Of a DNA stretch of 64,000 bases, positions 38,490 to 47,853 are shown in pieces. Position 1 is the stretch's first letter. The number at the start of each line of letters is the position of its first letter. Under the pieces are notes generated by a model that was not told where the DNA came from, did no database searches, and saw only the letters and a program-made list of their open reading frames with translations. Source of the DNA: Geotalea sp. SG265 (GTDB lineage: Bacteria > Desulfobacterota > Desulfuromonadia > Geobacterales > Geobacteraceae). The stretch is taken from positions 1-64,000 of the forward strand of contig NZ_JAKZFT010000014.1 in NCBI RefSeq assembly GCF_022808985.1, given 5' to 3'. Position numbers and translations under genes: made by a program.

Positions 38490-39614
38490 TTAACAAGAAG
38501 GGACAATGGTGATGACCGTGATTTCCGGCGGGGCAAGAAAGCGGATCGGCGGCCCCCATGTACCGGTGCCGCGGCTCACATAGAGGGAAGAATTAGAAAG
38601 ACCCATTTTTACCGGATAAAAGAGGTGTGTCAGGAGGTTGAAGGGAAATATCTGCCCCTTGTGCACGTGCCCGGACAACTGCAGGTCAAACAGCCCTAGG
38701 GAGGCAGGATCCATCACGGGCCGGTGCTTGAGAAGCAGGATGAACCGGTCGCGCGGCAGGCTGGAAAGGAAGACATGCTCCGGGAAAAGGGGCGGAGAGC
38801 CGCGATGGGCGGCAGGATCGTCAACACCGGCAAGGATGAACGCATCACCCATGGGTACCGCTTTCTGCCGCAGCAGCCGGAATCCGGCCTGTTCCGTAAA
38901 TGACAGTGCCTGGGGGAAGCCGGCATAGAACTCGTGATTGCCGGTAACGGCAAATTTCCCCAGGGGTGGATTCAGATCCCGAAGCAGCGGCACCAAGTCC
39001 GCCAGCCCGTCCAGCTGGCCATCAACCAGGTCACCGGTGGACACAACTACATCTGGGTTCTCGGCTTTTATCTTTTCTAGCACAGGAATGAGCCGGTCCT
39101 TCCTCACCATCAGTCCCAGGTGCAGGTCGGATATCTGCACCAGAACAAGCTTTTCTATGCCAGCAGGCAGCTTCGAGGAAGCGAGCGTTACCCGCTCAGT
39201 TCTGATGCTGCGCGCTTCGAAGAATCCATAGACGGAAATGGCCGCAGCCAAAAGGAGCGGCAGATAGAATGACACGGCAGTGGCAGGCACAAGAAAGGAA
39301 ATGTCGTGGTGCAGCAACTTGCCCAGGATAAAGACCAGGAAGCGGTACAGGTCCACGGCAATGGAAGCTGAAAAGTAGAGAAAGAGAAAGCCCATCCATG
39401 TGTAACTGATATGGGCAATGGAACTTGCCAGGGACTCCAGCCCGTGCCGTTCGGTAACTCGCACCAACACAGGGCCCACGACCATCAGTAGGAAAAAAAT
39501 CGCGAGCACTCCGGACACCCCGGCGCCTAAAGAGATGGCACCGCGTATCTTGATAAACGCGTAAACATGGACGCCGCCATACAACACAAAGAATGTCAGC
39601 AGAAATAAGCTCAT
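38490..39614 (-). CDS. Membrane metallophosphoesterase
   Basis: A 374-residue protein with about five hydrophobic helices in residues 1-135 and a C-terminal calcineurin-like phosphoesterase domain (about 145-374). The metal-binding motifs are in order: ISDLHLGLM, STGDLVDGQ, VTGNHEFYAG, KHRPVMD and SGHVHKGQ. Similar proteins (YkuE/YaeI type) act on lipid or UDP-linked substrates such as UDP-diacylglucosamine-related compounds, but the substrate here is unknown. It stands alone, between bioF and the cytochrome operon on the opposite strand. Confidence 0.88.
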   Translation of the reverse strand: MSLFLLTFFVLYGGVHVYAFIKIRGAISLGAGVSGVLAIFFLLMVVGPVLVRVTERHGLESLASSIAHISYTWMGFLFLYFSASIAVDLYRFLVFILGKLLHHDISFLVPATAVSFYLPLLLAAAISVYGFFEARSIRTERVTLASSKLPAGIEKLVLVQISDLHLGLMVRKDRLIPVLEKIKAENPDVVVSTGDLVDGQLDGLADLVPLLRDLNPPLGKFAVTGNHEFYAGFPQALSFTEQAGFRLLRQKAVPMGDAFILAGVDDPAAHRGSPPLFPEHVFLSSLPRDRFILLLKHRPVMDPASLGLFDLQLSGHVHKGQIFPFNLLTHLFYPVKMGLSNSSLYVSRGTGTWGPPIRFLAPPEITVITIVPSC

Positions 39615-39845
39615 TGGTCTCTCCGATTTCTCATCCAGCCATGGGGCTAAGGAAGTCGGTTAAATAACCTCAGGTTTTCTTCTTTTAGCCACTTTCCCTG
39701 CTCTGACTTTTGGCACCAAAACCGGCTTCTGTCAAGCTATAGCGAGCCAGATGGCTGGAATTGTACTAAAAATAGATTCTGTTCATGGGCGTCAAGAGTC
39801 ATTGATTATCAAAGGGTTAACAAATAAATTAGCATAATTTAATTT
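39615..39845. other. AT-rich divergent intergenic region
   Basis: About 230 bases between the phosphoesterase start and the sigma-54-like site. No gene or terminator is seen. It probably carries the phosphoesterase promoter and binding sites for the sigma-54 activator, but I could not identify a repeated operator. Confidence 0.4.
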
Positions 39846-39862
39846 TCGGTACTTTCTTTGCT
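39846..39862 (+). promoter_or_regulatory. Sigma-54-like promoter of the conduit operon
   Basis: TCGGTACTTTCTTTGCT has the GG at -24 and GC at -12 exactly 10 bases apart, with AC after the GG and a full TTGC. One or two positions differ from TGGCAC. It lies about 40 bases before the first cytochrome start. Confidence 0.6.
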
Positions 39863-39902
39863 TATTAAAAACAACTAATTATTTTGATGCAAGGATATGC
39901 CC

Positions 39903-41246
39903 ATGCCATTGCCCTTGATGATCCTTGTTTGCTTGTGCTGTCTCCCGGCCCTGGCCTCTGGAGAAAGCACGTGCTTTACGGCCAATTGCCATCGGGCGAT
40001 CATGGAGCTGAAACACCTGCACGCGCCGGTCAGGGATGAGAATTGTCTCGCCTGCCATGTGAGGATCACCACCACCCATCCCATTCTTGTCGGCAACGGC
40101 AAATCCTTTGGACTCGTGGCCGAAGGGGCAAAGCTGTGCGAAAAATGCCATGATGCCCTGGGAAGGAAGAGAGTCGTCCATGGTCCCGTCAGGGAAGGCA
40201 AATGCCTGGCCTGCCACCGAGCCCATGGGGCAAGCGGCGAACAGCTTCTGGATGTTGGCGACGATCAGACCTCCTTCTGCCTGGGATGCCACGACCCGGC
40301 TTCATTTAAAGGGCAGTTCATGCATGGTCCCGTTGCCACGGGGGAATGCACCAAGTGCCACAACCCGCATGAATCTTCGGAGCCAGGACTATTGCCCGCC
40401 AAAGGACGCGATCTCTGCCTCAGGTGTCATGCCGATTTCGCCAAGGCGATGGCCGCTGCCACCGTCGTCCATCCTCCCGTCAGTGAACGGCCCTGCACCT
40501 CCTGCCACACCCCCCACAGTTCGCCGGCAGCACACATTTTGAAAAAAAAGATGCCCGACCTGTGTACCGATTGCCACGAACAGGTGGCAAGGAAATTGTC
40601 TGAAGCAACGGTCCAGCACAAGCCCCTGCAATCGAAAGAAAGCTGCGGGAGCTGCCATTCACCGCACTTTTCCACCACCAAAGGGCTGCTGCCCAACACA
40701 GAGCAGGAGGTCTGCCTTGGCTGCCATGGTAGCGACAGCCTGGGTTCCCCCCCCTTGAGCAACTTGAAAAAGGAGCTGGCCAGCAAGAAAGACCTGCACG
40801 CGCCGGTGAAGAATGGCACCTGCGACAGCTGCCATGATCCCCATGGCTCCCCCTATGGCAAGATCCTCAAGGGCCCCTATCCGGCACAGTTCTATGCCCC
40901 GTACAAGGAAGGTGACTACGACTTCTGCTTGTCCTGTCATGACAAAAGCATGCTCAAGTTCCCGGAAACGACAATCTACACCAAATTTCGCAACGGCAAT
41001 CGAAACCTGCACTATGTCCACGTGGTCCATAAGCGCAAAGGCAGAACCTGTCGGGCCTGCCATGAGCCCCATGCCGGCGATGGCCTGAAACTGATCGGCA
41101 AAAACGGCCCACGGTTCGGCGACTGGAGAATTCCCATCCGTCACACCATGACCCCCACCGGCGGCAGCTGCGCACCGGGTTGCCATCGCAAATTCGACTA
41201 TGACCGGGAGAAAGCGGTGGACTATCTCAAAGATCAAAAGAAATAG
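39903..41246 (+). CDS. Multiheme c-type cytochrome, 13 CXXCH plus two atypical motifs
   Basis: A 447-residue secreted cytochrome with signal peptide (LMILVCLCCLPALASG). I count 13 CXXCH motifs plus one CX4CH (CFTANCH, just after the signal peptide) and one CX3CH (CAPGCH, about 25 residues from the end), so 13-15 hemes. The repeated pattern HAPV...CxxCH...PHG marks the doubled-CXXCH group. It should act in the periplasm or as the inner part of an outer-membrane conduit. I start at the second ATG, 7 bases after AAGGA. First gene of a plus-strand operon behind a sigma-54-like promoter. Confidence 0.92.
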   Translation: MPLPLMILVCLCCLPALASGESTCFTANCHRAIMELKHLHAPVRDENCLACHVRITTTHPILVGNGKSFGLVAEGAKLCEKCHDALGRKRVVHGPVREGKCLACHRAHGASGEQLLDVGDDQTSFCLGCHDPASFKGQFMHGPVATGECTKCHNPHESSEPGLLPAKGRDLCLRCHADFAKAMAAATVVHPPVSERPCTSCHTPHSSPAAHILKKKMPDLCTDCHEQVARKLSEATVQHKPLQSKESCGSCHSPHFSTTKGLLPNTEQEVCLGCHGSDSLGSPPLSNLKKELASKKDLHAPVKNGTCDSCHDPHGSPYGKILKGPYPAQFYAPYKEGDYDFCLSCHDKSMLKFPETTIYTKFRNGNRNLHYVHVVHKRKGRTCRACHEPHAGDGLKLIGKNGPRFGDWRIPIRHTMTPTGGSCAPGCHRKFDYDREKAVDYLKDQKK

Positions 41247-41275
41247 CCGGCACATCATCATAACAGGGAGGACCT

Positions 41276-42415
41276 ATGCAGCAGTACCGACGAGCAGTGA
41301 TGTTACTCATCTCCGCCATGGTATTTTCCGGTTGTTCCGGCGCCAAGACTGCCACCGGGCCGGTATTTTTCCCCATGGCACCCAATCCCCCCCGCGTTCA
41401 GTATCTGATGAAGGTTTCCAATTCTGAGGACATCGAAGGGAAAAAAAGCAGCTTCACCCTCTTTGCCCGCAAAGACCAGAAGGACGACCAGGTCCGACAC
41501 ATCATCAAACCCTATGGCGTCACCACCCACAAGGGCAGGATCTTTATCTGCGATACGGGGGGTGGGACCATTTCCATAATAGACCCGGTGGCTAAGACCT
41601 TTCTGCCGCTGAAAGGAAATTTCAGTACCGGCAAACTGCGGAAACCGGTGAACCTGGCCTTTGGCAACGATGGGACCATGTACGTGGCCGACGTTGAAAG
41701 AAAGGAGGTGCTGGTTTACGACCCGGAGGGGAATTTCAAGACCGCCTTTGGCAAAGACCTGGAGATGAAGCCTACCGATGTGGCGGTGGACGACAAGTTT
41801 CTCTATGTCATTGATATGGCCCACTCCGAGATCAAGGTGCTGGACAGCAAAAGTGGAAAACTGCTCAACCAGATCGGTAAAAGAACGGAAACCACCGATG
41901 GTTTGGCCCTGCCGTCCAACCTGGCCATGGATGGCAAAGGTTTTCTTTATGTAACCAACACCCTTTCCGGCAAGGTAATGAAGTTTGACCGGGATGGGCA
42001 TCTACTCCAATCCTTCGGGAAACTTGGGGACGGCTTCGGCCAGTTCGGCAGGCCCAAGGGAATCACCGTTGACGACGCCGGCCGCATCTACGTGGCTGAT
42101 TCGGCCCATCAGAACGTTCAGTTGTTCAATGAAAAGGGCCGGCTGCTGATGTTCTTTGGCGATCCGGGCTCAGCACCCGGCGGCACCATGAATTTGCCCA
42201 CAAGTGTGGCCGTATCCAAAGAGAACCTGGATTTTTACCAAAAAATGGCCGACCCCTCCTTTGAACTGGAGAATGTCATTTTCGTCATCAACCAGTACGG
42301 ATCCAACAAGTTGTCCGTTTATGGCCTGGGACACCGGAAAGGTGACGAGCTGGACCCTGCCACTGGTGATATTAAGGCAAAGGAACAGCAAAGCAGTGCG
42401 GACACCAAGAAATGA
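41276..42415 (+). CDS. NHL-repeat beta-propeller lipoprotein
   Basis: A 379-residue protein with a lipoprotein signal (LLISAMVFSGCSG; lipid-modified Cys about residue 20). Six NHL-type repeats follow (about residues 75-360), for example NLAFGNDGTMYVADVERKEV and GITVDDAGRIYVADSAHQNV, forming a six-bladed propeller. No heme motif. NHL proteins are often encoded beside extracellular cytochromes in Geobacter, though their role is not settled; they may be scaffold or assembly factors. It lies 29 bases after the first cytochrome, in the same operon. Confidence 0.9.
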   Translation: MQQYRRAVMLLISAMVFSGCSGAKTATGPVFFPMAPNPPRVQYLMKVSNSEDIEGKKSSFTLFARKDQKDDQVRHIIKPYGVTTHKGRIFICDTGGGTISIIDPVAKTFLPLKGNFSTGKLRKPVNLAFGNDGTMYVADVERKEVLVYDPEGNFKTAFGKDLEMKPTDVAVDDKFLYVIDMAHSEIKVLDSKSGKLLNQIGKRTETTDGLALPSNLAMDGKGFLYVTNTLSGKVMKFDRDGHLLQSFGKLGDGFGQFGRPKGITVDDAGRIYVADSAHQNVQLFNEKGRLLMFFGDPGSAPGGTMNLPTSVAVSKENLDFYQKMADPSFELENVIFVINQYGSNKLSVYGLGHRKGDELDPATGDIKAKEQQSSADTKK

Positions 42416-42429
42416 CCTGAGGAGCTGGA

Positions 42430-43005
42430 GTGAGAACATCCAACTGCTGGAAAATAATGCTGGCAGTTCTTTCACTGCTCATCTGCCTCCAGTCGACGGG
42501 ATGCAGTGAAATTACCAGACATGAGGTCATGTCGACCATTTTTGACGGTGTTCCAAGCTATCCGCCCCCGGAACAATTTTGTCGCGAGTACCTGGAGAAG
42601 GCCGAGTTGGCTCAAAATGGCGAAAAGCCTGCGGCTGACACCAAAAAGCTCATGTCGCGGCATGCGCCCTACGAGGAGAAAAAGTGCGACGACTGCCACG
42701 ACAAAACTAAGGAGAATGGGCTGGTTGTTGGGAAATCCCAGCTGTGCTCCATGTGCCACGATGATTTCATCAAGGGCTCATTTGTCCACGGCCCGGTGGC
42801 AGTGGGAGAATGCCTGGCGTGCCACGAGCCCCATACTTCCCAGTACCAGTCATTGCTCAAGACAAATAAAGACCAGGCCTGCTCCGTATGCCACCAAGAG
42901 AAAAGACTGTCTGCAGCCATGCACGACAAGGTCTCACAACGGAAGGTCAACTGTGTAGACTGCCACAACCCGCACTATGGCAACAGTCTCTACTTTATTG
43001 ACTGA
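42430..43005 (+). CDS. Pentaheme c-type cytochrome lipoprotein
   Basis: A 191-residue lipoprotein cytochrome: signal with lipobox LQSTGC (Cys about residue 25), a heme-free spacer to about residue 85, then five CXXCH motifs (CDDCH, CSMCH, CLACH, CSVCH, CVDCH). The position just before the barrel gene and the lipid anchor fit an outer-membrane-attached cytochrome on one face of the porin, like the lipoprotein cytochromes of known Geobacter conduits. The start is GTG at 42430, preceded by GGAG. Confidence 0.92.
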   Translation: MRTSNCWKIMLAVLSLLICLQSTGCSEITRHEVMSTIFDGVPSYPPPEQFCREYLEKAELAQNGEKPAADTKKLMSRHAPYEEKKCDDCHDKTKENGLVVGKSQLCSMCHDDFIKGSFVHGPVAVGECLACHEPHTSQYQSLLKTNKDQACSVCHQEKRLSAAMHDKVSQRKVNCVDCHNPHYGNSLYFID

Positions 43006-43017
43006 CAGGACAAGCGG

Positions 43018-45006
43018 ATGCGGCTGAAAATAATCTTCATATCCATGGCCATCATCCTTATTGCAGCCAAATCCGACACCGCCTTGTGCCAACAGAGAAG
43101 TCTTTTCCTCTTAGGGGATGTACAGCAATCGGTGAATTTCAAATACCAATACGATGGCGATGGAACATCCTATGGGAAAAGCCGCGACTTTTCCTCATCG
43201 GACCATCGCTTTGAGGAAAACTACCACTTTCAGATACCCTATGCCATTTACTCACAGCATTTGCTCAAGGGTGGACTGGGTGTCGACCTGGGCTTCTACC
43301 AGGAAAACTTTTCCAGCAGCGGCATGTCATCGGGAACCGGAGCCGGAATCAATTTTCAATATATGATCGATGGCATCCTGCTGGACCGGAAGCCGGTGCC
43401 GGTCAGGTTTTTTTCCGGTTCAGCCAGAAATCATGTGCAACGTGATTTTTCAGGAAGCTATGACTTGCTGAGCGACAGTAACGGCGTCGACATCACTTAC
43501 AAGAACAAGTATGTGCCGGTCAAAGCCAGCTATTCCGTCGTCAACAGCAGAACCAGTGGCCAGAGCCAGGACAGGACCCAGGACACGGAAAATTTCTCCA
43601 TACGGGCCACCAACAAGATTGCAAACCTCAGCCAGACCGATGCCTACATTTACCACACCGATAACCGTTCCGGCCTGATCGGTGGGGGAGACAGCGTCCG
43701 CTACCTTAATACCGAGTATTCAGCCAGGAACCAACTGACCTGGAACGGTGCAAAAAGCGAGCTGATCTCCATTTACAAATACCGTGACGCATCTGGCTTC
43801 GATGACAGCAAGTACGTGATCTGGTCCGAGAACTACAGCGCCGTGCTCGGCAGGGCCCTGGACGCTGGCATTGACTATGAGAACACCCACAACTGGGGTG
43901 AGGGACAACGGGAGCTCTCGTACCGGGCGGATGGATGGCTGCAACACCGGCTCTATCAAAGTCTCTCCACCCGCATCGCCGTAGATGGCAGACGCAGTGA
44001 CATAAACGACGGCAATGAAAGCGGTTATGGCGGGTCGCTGAATCTGGCCTATCACAAGAACCTGTCTCTTGGAAAAAAGCTGACGCTCAACTTCACCCAG
44101 GGAATCCACGTGACGGACAGCAACCGGGGTGAAAGCAGGGCAAAGATAAACGACGAGCCGCTGACCGCACGGTACTTCGAGCAGAACTTTCTGGCCAGCC
44201 CGAATGTGGTAGCGACCAGCATCAGTCTTCGCAATGCCGATCCGGCAAAAGGTTCTATTTCCTATGTGGCGGGCATGGATTATTGGGTCGAGCAGGTGGG
44301 CACCCGGACGAGGCTGATCTTCATGGGCAGCCCCACCATCAACGATGGAGACTCTTTGCTCGTCTCCTATAGCTGCTTCGTCAACCCTGCAGTTACCTAT
44401 GCAACCTACAACCGCGGTATGGGGGGCTCTTTCTCGGTATTGGACGGCAGGTTCAGATTGTTCAGTGAGTACAGTGTCCTGAACCATGAGCGGCTCGCCG
44501 GGCGGGACGATGTGATCAGACTGGGCTCACAACACTATTATCGCGTCGGTTTTGACGGAAGAACGGCAAGTAATTCCTTTGGCGCCCATTATCTCAACTA
44601 TGTGGCCATGGATGACAGCCATTGGACCGTGGAGTGCTTCATCAACCACGACCGCCCCTTTGCCCGGGGATCCCTGTCTCTCTATGTGAAAGATGCCTAC
44701 AACAGCTATGATGAAAGAAGGTTCGCCAGCGCCGGCACAACACAAGCCTATGGGGAAAATCTGCTCAAGGTGGGGGCTTTGTACCGGCGCGTGCTGTTTG
44801 GATTTGTGGATATGAGACTCAAGGGGGACTATGCCAACAACACCGGCGGTCCGGTTCACATGGATCTGTTCTCTGTCAGCGTCAATATGCAGATGACCTT
44901 GAGAAACATGAACATCTTCCTTTTTTCCCAGGTGAACTGGCAGGACCAGGGGAATTACAGCAATCGCAATGAACAGATCCGGCTGGAGCTGACCCGTTTC
45001 TTTTGA
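43018..45006 (+). CDS. Outer-membrane beta-barrel protein, candidate conduit porin
   Basis: A 662-residue precursor with signal peptide (IIFISMAIILIAAKSDTALC). The mature protein has no cysteine-heme motifs, many alternating aromatic/polar strands (YHFQIPYAIYSQHLLKGGL, for instance) and a C-terminal strand ending in Arg-Phe-Phe, the usual barrel sorting signal. I see no close named family. In Geobacter porin-cytochrome conduits a large barrel encloses a multiheme cytochrome across the outer membrane; its place between cytochrome genes supports that role. It starts 12 bases after the pentaheme gene. Confidence 0.82.
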   Translation: MRLKIIFISMAIILIAAKSDTALCQQRSLFLLGDVQQSVNFKYQYDGDGTSYGKSRDFSSSDHRFEENYHFQIPYAIYSQHLLKGGLGVDLGFYQENFSSSGMSSGTGAGINFQYMIDGILLDRKPVPVRFFSGSARNHVQRDFSGSYDLLSDSNGVDITYKNKYVPVKASYSVVNSRTSGQSQDRTQDTENFSIRATNKIANLSQTDAYIYHTDNRSGLIGGGDSVRYLNTEYSARNQLTWNGAKSELISIYKYRDASGFDDSKYVIWSENYSAVLGRALDAGIDYENTHNWGEGQRELSYRADGWLQHRLYQSLSTRIAVDGRRSDINDGNESGYGGSLNLAYHKNLSLGKKLTLNFTQGIHVTDSNRGESRAKINDEPLTARYFEQNFLASPNVVATSISLRNADPAKGSISYVAGMDYWVEQVGTRTRLIFMGSPTINDGDSLLVSYSCFVNPAVTYATYNRGMGGSFSVLDGRFRLFSEYSVLNHERLAGRDDVIRLGSQHYYRVGFDGRTASNSFGAHYLNYVAMDDSHWTVECFINHDRPFARGSLSLYVKDAYNSYDERRFASAGTTQAYGENLLKVGALYRRVLFGFVDMRLKGDYANNTGGPVHMDLFSVSVNMQMTLRNMNIFLFSQVNWQDQGNYSNRNEQIRLELTRFF

Positions 45007-45025
45007 CTCAGGGAGAATAGCAGCG

Positions 45026-46087
45026 ATGACCTTCAATGGAGCCCGTATATGGATGATGGTCCCCCTGACCTGCTGCCTGTGGCTGACAGCCTGTGCATCA
45101 TCGGGGATTACGGAAAATTCAGTGGGAAGACCACTGCAATGGCCCCAAAAGCCCCTGGAGCCAAGGATACAGTGGGTGAAGGAGATCCGCGATTTTCGGG
45201 ATGCGGGTATCAATACCGGTTTTTGGCAGCGCCTGGGTGACCTTCTGTTCGGCAAGGGGCAAGGCCGCATCATCAGGCCATATGGGGTTTTATGTGATGA
45301 GAAGGACCGGCTTTTCATCGTCGATGCGGGGGGGGCTGTCGTTCATGTCATGGACATGAAAAACAAAGACTATTTCAGGATCGGCATCAAGGAGGGTCAA
45401 TCTCTGCTGAAAATGCCCATAGCCATCACTGAAGATGAACAGGACAATCTCTACATCACTGATGCGGCAGCGGCGACTGTCTACCGTTACAGCCTGAAAG
45501 AGAGAGAACTCACCCCCTGGTTGAACTTTCCACTGGGAAGACCAACCGGCATCGCTTTCAGCCGCAAGAAACAGTTGATCTACGTTACAGACACCAAGGC
45601 CCATCAGGTTGTCGCTTTCGGCCTCGACGGCAGGGAACGGTTGCGTATTGGGCTTCGGGGCGATGCTCCCGGGCAATTCAACTATCCCACCGATCTCTTT
45701 GTTGATAGGGGGGGGAATCTGCTGGTGACCGATGTTCTGAACTTCAGAATCCAGGTGTTTTCCGCTGAAGGGCACTTCTTGTCTGTAATGGGCACGGCAG
45801 GGGACTCTTCAGGCAGTTTTGCCAAGGCAAAGGGGGTGGCCACGGATAGCGATGGCCATATCTACGTCAATGATGCCCTGCTGGATGCGGTACAGGTTTT
45901 TGACCGGTCCGGACGGCTCCTGCTGGATTTCGGCGGTAATGGCAGCGGAAAAGGGGAGTTCTGGATGCCGTCAGGCATCTACATCGACGGCAAAGACCGG
46001 ATCTATGTGGCGGACACCTACAATCGTCGCGTTCAGGTCTTCAAATATCTGAAAGCAGCGGATCGGCAGAAGGATGGCAGTGAATGA
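45026..46087 (+). CDS. Second NHL-repeat beta-propeller lipoprotein
   Basis: A 353-residue lipoprotein (lipobox LTAC, Cys about residue 24) with six NHL repeats over about residues 85-345, such as GIYIDGKDRIYVADTYNRRV. It is related to, but clearly diverged from, the protein at 41276. The ATG overlap (ATGA) with the next cytochrome gene indicates coupled translation, so the two products probably act together. No enzymatic motif is seen. Confidence 0.9.
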   Translation: MTFNGARIWMMVPLTCCLWLTACASSGITENSVGRPLQWPQKPLEPRIQWVKEIRDFRDAGINTGFWQRLGDLLFGKGQGRIIRPYGVLCDEKDRLFIVDAGGAVVHVMDMKNKDYFRIGIKEGQSLLKMPIAITEDEQDNLYITDAAAATVYRYSLKERELTPWLNFPLGRPTGIAFSRKKQLIYVTDTKAHQVVAFGLDGRERLRIGLRGDAPGQFNYPTDLFVDRGGNLLVTDVLNFRIQVFSAEGHFLSVMGTAGDSSGSFAKAKGVATDSDGHIYVNDALLDAVQVFDRSGRLLLDFGGNGSGKGEFWMPSGIYIDGKDRIYVADTYNRRVQVFKYLKAADRQKDGSE

Positions 46088-47826
46088 GCGGACGGAGCCT
46101 CGTAATAATGCTTGCAAGCCTGGTCACAACCATGCCATGGCAGGTGAATGAGGCACTGGCATCGGCAAGGGGAGTAAACGTGGCGGATACCCCCCATAAC
46201 CTCTCCGTCTCAGGAAAAGGTGCTGAGGATAAAGGCAACGGGTCTCTTTACCAATCCGCCAAAGAGGAACGCATCTGCATCTTCTGCCATGCCCCCCATC
46301 ATGCCAATAGCGAGGGCCCTTTGTGGAGTCGCGGCATTTCAAGCGTGACCGCCTATATTCCCTATGCATCGCCGACTCTCAAGGCCAAACCAGGGCAACC
46401 CAGGGAGGCATCCCGTCTCTGCCTGAGCTGCCACGACGGCACCGTCGCCCTGGGAGCGCTAAATCCTTCTTTCAATCTGGATGAGGGGCTGCCGAACATG
46501 GGCAACAAACCTGAAGCCGAACCTGCCACGAAGACCAGCCTCGGCTGGGACCTCTCCGATGATCACCCCATCTCCTTCCTCTATTCTGCGGAACAAAATG
46601 GGGAGATCGCGGATCTGCCAACTATTGCCGCCGCCGGCATCAAGCTCTCGCAGGGGGCCTACCTGGAATGTACCTCTTGTCACAATCCCCATAACAACCA
46701 GAATGACAATTTCACCGTCATCAACAATCTGCCCCAGGAAAACCCGGGCACGCCGCTCTGTACAACCTGCCATAGAAAGACTGGCTGGCTCGACGACAGC
46801 AGTCATCGAACCGGCGGGACGAGGGATAGCGCCAATGGTCCCAGAATCGCCCAGTGGGGGTGCATCAACTGCCACCTGCCCCACAATGCACCCGGTGCAG
46901 CCCATCTGCTGAAAAGTGCCGTGCCCGCCGCCAACTGCTACCAGCCCGAGGAAGTGGGCAGTTGTCATAACGGCAAAAATAATGATGGCAATATCGCCGC
47001 GCTTTTCAGAAAGCCTTATACCCATGCACTCTTTTCGGAGAGTGGCGTCCACGTGCAAACGGAAACGCTTCCCGCCAGGATACGGCATGTGGAGTGTGCG
47101 GACTGCCACGATCCACATCAGGCCAGTTACCAGGGAGTTCCACTGGGTTCGGCGGATCCGGCAGTGCCGCCAGCCTCCATGGCACCGGCCATCAACGGCC
47201 CTTTACGAGGCGCAAGGGGGGTAGACGAATGGGGCAAGACTGAGGTTACACCGGCAACGGCCGAATATCAGGTTTGCTACAAGTGTCACGCCTACACCAA
47301 TGCCGTTTTCGCCAAATACGGGGACCGGCCGGTGCGACAGTGGGATAATCCGGACCAGAGCGCCCGTTTCTCGACCGCTAATCAATCCTATCACCCGGTC
47401 ACCGGCAACCGGAGAGGAACGGGGAGAAGCCTGCTCGTCCAGTACCAGTTCACCATGACCCGCATTTATTGCGCTGACTGCCACAGCCCCATGGGTGCCG
47501 ATGAGAAACACATGCTGCGGGAGAGAAACAGCGACACCTTCCCCGCCATGGATCAGACCTATCCCCTCTGCTTCCGCTGCCATGATGCCGAATACCTGTT
47601 GAACCCGATGCGTCCCCCTAATGCTCCGTCTGTTGCCCTGCACAAGGCCCATGTGCTTGACCATCTAGGCAAGGAGGCTCCCTGTTCTGCCTGCCATGAT
47701 CCCCATGGAGTGGCAGCAAATGAGTACCTTATCAACTTCGACACCCGGTACGCAGGACTGACGCCGTCCTTCGCCTCGAGAAGCTGTTCGGTAAGCTGCC
47801 ACGGCAGCAACCCCCGCAGTTATTAA
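46084..47826 (+). CDS. Multiheme c-type cytochrome, 10-12 hemes
   Basis: A 580-residue secreted cytochrome. I count ten CXXCH motifs, one CX3CH (CSVSCH, 13 residues from the end) and one cysteine-rich segment with a single CH (NCYQPEEVGSCH) that may or may not bind heme. The first third (CIFCHAPHH, PLWSR, LCLSCHDGTVALG, DDHPISF, CTSCHNPH) has the same layout as the tetraheme cytochromes at 52149 and 57850, so it looks like an extended version of that module. It is likely extracellular or outer-membrane associated. Last structural gene of the conduit operon. Confidence 0.9.
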   Translation: MSGRSLVIMLASLVTTMPWQVNEALASARGVNVADTPHNLSVSGKGAEDKGNGSLYQSAKEERICIFCHAPHHANSEGPLWSRGISSVTAYIPYASPTLKAKPGQPREASRLCLSCHDGTVALGALNPSFNLDEGLPNMGNKPEAEPATKTSLGWDLSDDHPISFLYSAEQNGEIADLPTIAAAGIKLSQGAYLECTSCHNPHNNQNDNFTVINNLPQENPGTPLCTTCHRKTGWLDDSSHRTGGTRDSANGPRIAQWGCINCHLPHNAPGAAHLLKSAVPAANCYQPEEVGSCHNGKNNDGNIAALFRKPYTHALFSESGVHVQTETLPARIRHVECADCHDPHQASYQGVPLGSADPAVPPASMAPAINGPLRGARGVDEWGKTEVTPATAEYQVCYKCHAYTNAVFAKYGDRPVRQWDNPDQSARFSTANQSYHPVTGNRRGTGRSLLVQYQFTMTRIYCADCHSPMGADEKHMLRERNSDTFPAMDQTYPLCFRCHDAEYLLNPMRPPNAPSVALHKAHVLDHLGKEAPCSACHDPHGVAANEYLINFDTRYAGLTPSFASRSCSVSCHGSNPRSY

Positions 47827-47853
47827 CCATACCATCAACACAAGGAGGGGCAC

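Noticed and set aside
39711-39727. TGGCAC at 39711 as a sigma-54 promoter
   Set aside because: The -24 half is perfect, but the -12 position reads CCGGC instead of TTGC with the correct spacing, and it is almost 190 bases from the start. The site at 39846 fits better.
46915-46975. A further heme motif in NCYQPEEVGSCH
   Set aside because: The spacing between the cysteines is too long for a standard motif; it is counted only as possible.
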